64,000 nucleotides of DNA, from contig PKRC01000002.1 in assembly GCA_017577715.1 (NCBI GenBank), positions 1 through 64,000 of the forward strand, read 5' to 3'. Numbering within the stretch: the first letter of the stretch is position 1; each line of letters begins with the position of its first letter. This DNA is from Clostridia bacterium (GTDB lineage: Bacteria > Bacillota > Clostridia > Caldicoprobacterales > Caldicoprobacteraceae). The translations under genes were made by a program, and so were the position numbers. Shown here one piece after another: positions 60,870 through 64,000 of this stretch. The notes under the pieces were generated by a model. It was not told the DNA's origin. It saw nothing but the letters and a program-made list of their open reading frames with translations, and ran no database searches.

Positions 60870-62729
60870 TTAGCCTATGATTTTTCTTAAAAATCCCGTT
60901 TTTAGTTTTTTTTCAAGCAGCTCTTTTATTGCTTCAAATTGTTCCAGAAAAATTTCCCATTGCCGCTGATTTTCTATGGAGCGCCTTCGCAGCGCGTCGA
61001 TCTCCCTCATGATGGCCTGGTTTTCAGCCTGGATTTCTTCGGCTTTCTTAATACAGGAATTCAACATGATATCAAGCTGGCAAAGGTAATGGACGCTGTC
61101 CTGCTCCGATTGGTTTTTGCCGAGGAGCCCCTGAACCACCGTTCTTAGCTCATTTGCCCTGTTCATCTTCTGTATTAAGGCCAGCACGTGATTTGCCGTG
61201 CTGTCTGATAAGGCCTGGTCCGTAGTCGTCTGTTCAGCATTTTCATAAGTGCGGTGGTGCTCTGGCCTTGTATTGCCCGGTTCCATGGAGGTGCCTTTCA
61301 ATTGGGTTTCTGGCCGCTGTGCATGTGGTAGAGGTGTACTGTACTTTTTGTCTGCTACGTAATGTGCCACATTCAGAGCTGCATCATGAATAGAGGGATT
61401 TGCCTCATCAAAGCTGCTTTGGGGAGCAGCCTGGCTGTTGTCCGGTTTTAAATGGTCCATCTCCCGATGGGTGGTTGGCGGCGCAGAAGCGGGATTTTTC
61501 CACAAGGTTTCTTCTGGTGGGGTATGGGAGGAGTTTTGGGATGCCGCTGAGAGGGAAGCGGTGCTGTTTTGCTTTGTAGATGAAGAATGCGCATCTACCT
61601 GCTGTGACGGGTAGGAGTGTTCGCTGCAGGGTTGATCCACGGTTGATTTCCCAGGCAGATTTTCCATGTTTACAGCGTGTATGTCGTGGAAAAGGCCACT
61701 GGGTTTTCCTGGTATGGGGATTTTTAGGCCGTTTTCCAGGTTTGCCAATATGCGATGCATTTTAAGGTGTAACCGGTCTTGGGGATAATTGCTGGAATAT
61801 TTTATGCAGTGGCAGCAGTCTACATGAGACCACCCCAGTGGTTTTGCCTGGGTCCAGGTTATCCCCTCATCGGGCGATGAGCAGCAGTATATATCGCCGT
61901 TTTGGTACCAAATGCACCACAGCAGATCATCCACCCAAAGTAGCTGTGGGTCCGAACAGTTTGATTCCTGACTGGACAGAAGCTTCACTTTTTCCAACCC
62001 GGCTTTGAAGTATGAATTAAGGGACCAACTGCGGTACATAACCTGCAGGTTGGAATTTTTTATTGATGTCCATGCAAGGTGAAGCTTATCGTTTTTGACC
62101 AGGATGCTGGGCATGTTGCAATCGGCCAGGTTGCGGCTTAAGTTTTCAGGTATGCTCCATCGATTGCGGGCACCGTCAAAACGGCAGTAAAATAACCGAT
62201 ATTGGTTATGGTACAGGTTGCGGTAAACCATGTGAATATTCCCTCGATCATGGTCAAGATAAAAGGGGCTGGTCTGTTTTCCGTCTGTGTACCTGGTTAT
62301 CTCTCCTATAATCCATCCGTTACCTTTGTTGTAGCAGTGATATAGGCTCCAGACACCGGTAAATGGGATTGTACGCATAGCGAAAATGGCGTGGACCTGC
62401 TGATCAAAAGCGATGACGGTAGGGAATTGCACTACGTACGCTGAGGCGTCGTATCGATGAAGCGTCTGCTTGTTCCATCTATTTCCGTTGTATTCCATAT
62501 ATATAAGTTCGCCATTGTAATCTTGATATATCAGGTGCAGGTGGTCATGGCAGTCGATGGATACCGAAAAGTGGTCATGAGTATTTGCTACAAGCTCAAT
62601 GGCATCCCTCCATCCTCCGCCTTTTTTCATGCAGCGCAGGTATATACCCTTTTCTTTTAGGGGGAAAAAGTGCCACAAATCTCCGTTTTTAAACCGCACT
62701 ATATGGTCATTGCGGTGATATAGTTTCAC
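60870..62729 (-). CDS. beta-propeller-like protein with coiled-coil C-terminus, unknown
   Basis: About 619 residues. Residues ~1-330 repeat a strand pattern with aromatic turns (LHLIYQDYNGELIYMEYNG; GNIHMVYRNLYHNQYRLFY; KLHLAWTSIKNSNLQVMYRS; DIYCCSSPDEGITW), an SSPDEGITW Asp-box-like turn suggesting a sialidase/BNR-type propeller. Then a long Ser/Thr/Pro/Gln/His-rich linker (~350-510) and a coiled coil (~515-619: EEIQAENQAIMREIDALRRR) ending in a Lys-rich tail. No catalytic residues recognised. GTG 62729 has GGGAGG seven bases upstream. May be a spore or surface structural protein; unproven. Confidence 0.65.
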   Translation of the reverse strand: MKLYHRNDHIVRFKNGDLWHFFPLKEKGIYLRCMKKGGGWRDAIELVANTHDHFSVSIDCHDHLHLIYQDYNGELIYMEYNGNRWNKQTLHRYDASAYVVQFPTVIAFDQQVHAIFAMRTIPFTGVWSLYHCYNKGNGWIIGEITRYTDGKQTSPFYLDHDRGNIHMVYRNLYHNQYRLFYCRFDGARNRWSIPENLSRNLADCNMPSILVKNDKLHLAWTSIKNSNLQVMYRSWSLNSYFKAGLEKVKLLSSQESNCSDPQLLWVDDLLWCIWYQNGDIYCCSSPDEGITWTQAKPLGWSHVDCCHCIKYSSNYPQDRLHLKMHRILANLENGLKIPIPGKPSGLFHDIHAVNMENLPGKSTVDQPCSEHSYPSQQVDAHSSSTKQNSTASLSAASQNSSHTPPEETLWKNPASAPPTTHREMDHLKPDNSQAAPQSSFDEANPSIHDAALNVAHYVADKKYSTPLPHAQRPETQLKGTSMEPGNTRPEHHRTYENAEQTTTDQALSDSTANHVLALIQKMNRANELRTVVQGLLGKNQSEQDSVHYLCQLDIMLNSCIKKAEEIQAENQAIMREIDALRRRSIENQRQWEIFLEQFEAIKELLEKKLKTGFLRKIIG

Positions 62730-62933
62730 CTTGCCACCTCCCTCGATGCGTGCCATAATCTTTAATCTTTGATATCATTGAAGTTCATAGGACATGTAAA
62801 TTCAGTAAATTTATATGCACCACATGAAAATTTTATTGCAGGGATTTGGCGGAGGCCGATCAGTTAATGGTATGCTGTCCGTATGGCTTGTAAAGGCTTG
62901 ATACGACGATGGGTTGTTTTCATATATATCCTG

Positions 62934-62963
62934 TTGAGTAAATTGCAATATTTATTGTATAAT
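62934..62963 (+). promoter_or_regulatory. promoter of nth
   Basis: TTGAGT (62934-62939), 18-bp spacer, TATAAT (62958-62963), about 40 bp before the nth start. Confidence 0.7.
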
Positions 62964-63004
62964 ATGCAAAGATATTCTGTTGGAGAAAGGGGAAAAGGGC
63001 TCTG

Positions 63005-63643
63005 TTGACTGACAGGGAAAGATATCAAAGAATATTGGATGAATTGGAAAAGCATTATAGAGGAGCCACTACAGAGCTCAAATATAAAACTCCGTTTCAG
63101 CTTCTGGTGGCTACTATGCTTTCGGCTCAGACCACGGATAGGCAGGTAAATAAGGTTACGTCTACGCTTTTTGAAAAGTACCCGGGTCCCGAGGATTTTG
63201 CACGCCTGTCCCCCGAAGAGCTGGAGAAGGAAATTTTCAGCTGCGGTTTTTATAAGACAAAGAGCAGAAATATAATCAAGGCCAGCCAGATTATTCTGGA
63301 TAAATACGGTGGACAAGTTCCCCGGGATGTGAAAGAGCTCCAGACCCTTCCGGGGGTGGGTAGGAAAACTGCAAACGTTGTAGCCAGCAATGCCTTTGGG
63401 ATTGATGCCATTGCTGTTGATACCCATGTATTTCGCGTAGCCAATAGATTAGGGCTGGCCCACGCTACAAACGTGAGGGATACCGAGATGCAGCTTATGG
63501 AAAACATCCCCAAGGATAAGTGGTCCAGTGCCCATCACTGGCTTATACGGCATGGGAGAAGGGTGTGCACCGCCAGGAAGCCCAAATGCCATGAGTGCTT
63601 TCTGGCCCAGTACTGCGAGTATTACAACGTTGGAGATAAATGA
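63005..63643 (+). CDS. nth: endonuclease III (DNA glycosylase/AP lyase)
   Basis: 212 residues. Helix-hairpin-helix LQTLPGVGRKTANVVASNAFG with the catalytic Lys (GVGRKT), catalytic Asp in AVDTHVFRVANRLGL and the C-terminal FeS cysteine set C-x6-C-x2-C-x5-C (CTARKPKCHECFLAQYC). Removes oxidised pyrimidines in base-excision repair. TTG 63005 with GAAAGGGG further upstream. A P-loop gene follows 57 bp on. Confidence 0.95.
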   Translation: MTDRERYQRILDELEKHYRGATTELKYKTPFQLLVATMLSAQTTDRQVNKVTSTLFEKYPGPEDFARLSPEELEKEIFSCGFYKTKSRNIIKASQIILDKYGGQVPRDVKELQTLPGVGRKTANVVASNAFGIDAIAVDTHVFRVANRLGLAHATNVRDTEMQLMENIPKDKWSSAHHWLIRHGRRVCTARKPKCHECFLAQYCEYYNVGDK

Positions 63644-63700
63644 TTTTTTGCGCAGCAATTGGTCTTCGTTGACGGAGATTAAAAAAAGGGGAGGCAGACT

Positions 63701-64000
63701 GTGAAGGTTTATGCCTTGATAGGCCCAAGTGGCACGGGCAAGAGCTATAAGGCCCTAACATTGGCCAGTGAAAAGGGGATCGAGTATATAATTGACGATG
63801 GCCTGTTTATAAAGCGCAACAAGATTGTTGCCGGCGTTTCGGCCAAAAAGGAGCCCACAAGGATAGCAGCCGTCAGGAGAGCCCTTTTTATGGATGAAGA
63901 GCATGCAAAGCAGGTAAAAGAGGCCATCAACCTCGTTATGCCTGATTCCATTTTGATCCTCGGTACTTCCATGAAGATGATAGACAAGATAATCAAACAC
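63701..64000 (+). CDS. P-loop ATPase/kinase-like protein, 3'-truncated by the window edge
   Basis: GTG 63701 follows GGGGAGG by six bases; the frame is open through the last base (100 codons). It begins VKVYALIGPSGTGKSYKA, a Walker A P-loop at the very N-terminus, then IEYIIDDGLFIKRNKIVAG and later AVRRALFMDEEHAKQ. Which P-loop family it belongs to cannot be told from 100 residues. The missing C-terminal part would decide. Confidence 0.7.
   Translation, partial: MKVYALIGPSGTGKSYKALTLASEKGIEYIIDDGLFIKRNKIVAGVSAKKEPTRIAAVRRALFMDEEHAKQVKEAINLVMPDSILILGTSMKMIDKIIKH

Overview
The window looks like chromosomal DNA of a mid-GC, anaerobic member of the Clostridia (Firmicutes), in the general style of Thermoanaerobacterales-like or Caldicoprobacter/Mahella-like plant-sugar fermenters. 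The lineage is inferred from gene content only: a YesMN/LytS-type sugar sensor system, a TM1266-type hydrogenase-associated regulator, an HPr, a PhoPR-type phosphate operon, PadR with DUF1700, GGAGG ribosome sites with frequent GTG/TTG starts, and DNA polymerase I with a degraded proofreading domain. I saw no rRNA, CRISPR array, intact insertion sequence or prophage.

Layout. 0-5.2 kb: the end of an ABC importer (binding protein cut by the window edge, plus one permease), a long palindromic element, then uxaB-uxaA for galacturonate/tagaturonate catabolism. 5.4-12.9 kb: a flippase-like membrane protein, a B12-type radical SAM protein, an isopropylmalate/homocitrate synthase-like enzyme behind a striking 28-bp palindrome, then thpR, a nitroreductase and a secreted CAP-domain protein on the minus strand. 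13.3-20.6 kb: polA-coaE-lytic transglycosylase-family 5 binding lipoprotein, then galE and vanZ. 20.9-28.8 kb: a complete monosaccharide sensing and uptake module, consisting of a membrane-anchored sugar-binding protein, LytS-type kinase, YesN-type regulator, then a ChvE-like binding protein, ATPase and permease. 29.1-31.8 kb: a tldD/tldE pair.

31.8-39.3 kb: a decayed GH74-like fragment, then the minus-strand pstSCAB-phoU-phoB-phoR operon behind a promoter with three TTTACA boxes. 39.3-46.9 kb: osmC, three tRNAs (fMet, Met, Val), a HAAS/RDD membrane protein with a PadR regulator and two matching palindromic operators, PolX, a small holin-like protein, a MATE exporter and an Rsm22-like methyltransferase. 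46.9-52.1 kb, mostly minus strand: GNAT, argF, argD with an ARG box, a GH10 xylanase relic (plus strand) and glyS. 52.3-64 kb: small lipoprotein, HPr, a MASE3-SpoIIE phosphatase, a TM1266-like/ECF-S pair, a group of poorly characterised genes (two share a C-terminal motif), a subtilisin-like protease whose ribosome site lies inside a long hairpin, a cysteine desulfurase-like enzyme, a beta-propeller/coiled-coil protein, nth and the start of a P-loop gene.

The genes suggest a plant-polysaccharide lifestyle: hexuronate breakdown, regulated pentose/hexose uptake, and relics of two glycoside hydrolases. The most unusual items are the hairpin that appears to bury the protease ribosome site, the PadR-type operators with a third related copy near argD, the unexplained 56.7-62.7 kb gene group, and the two glycosidase relics.
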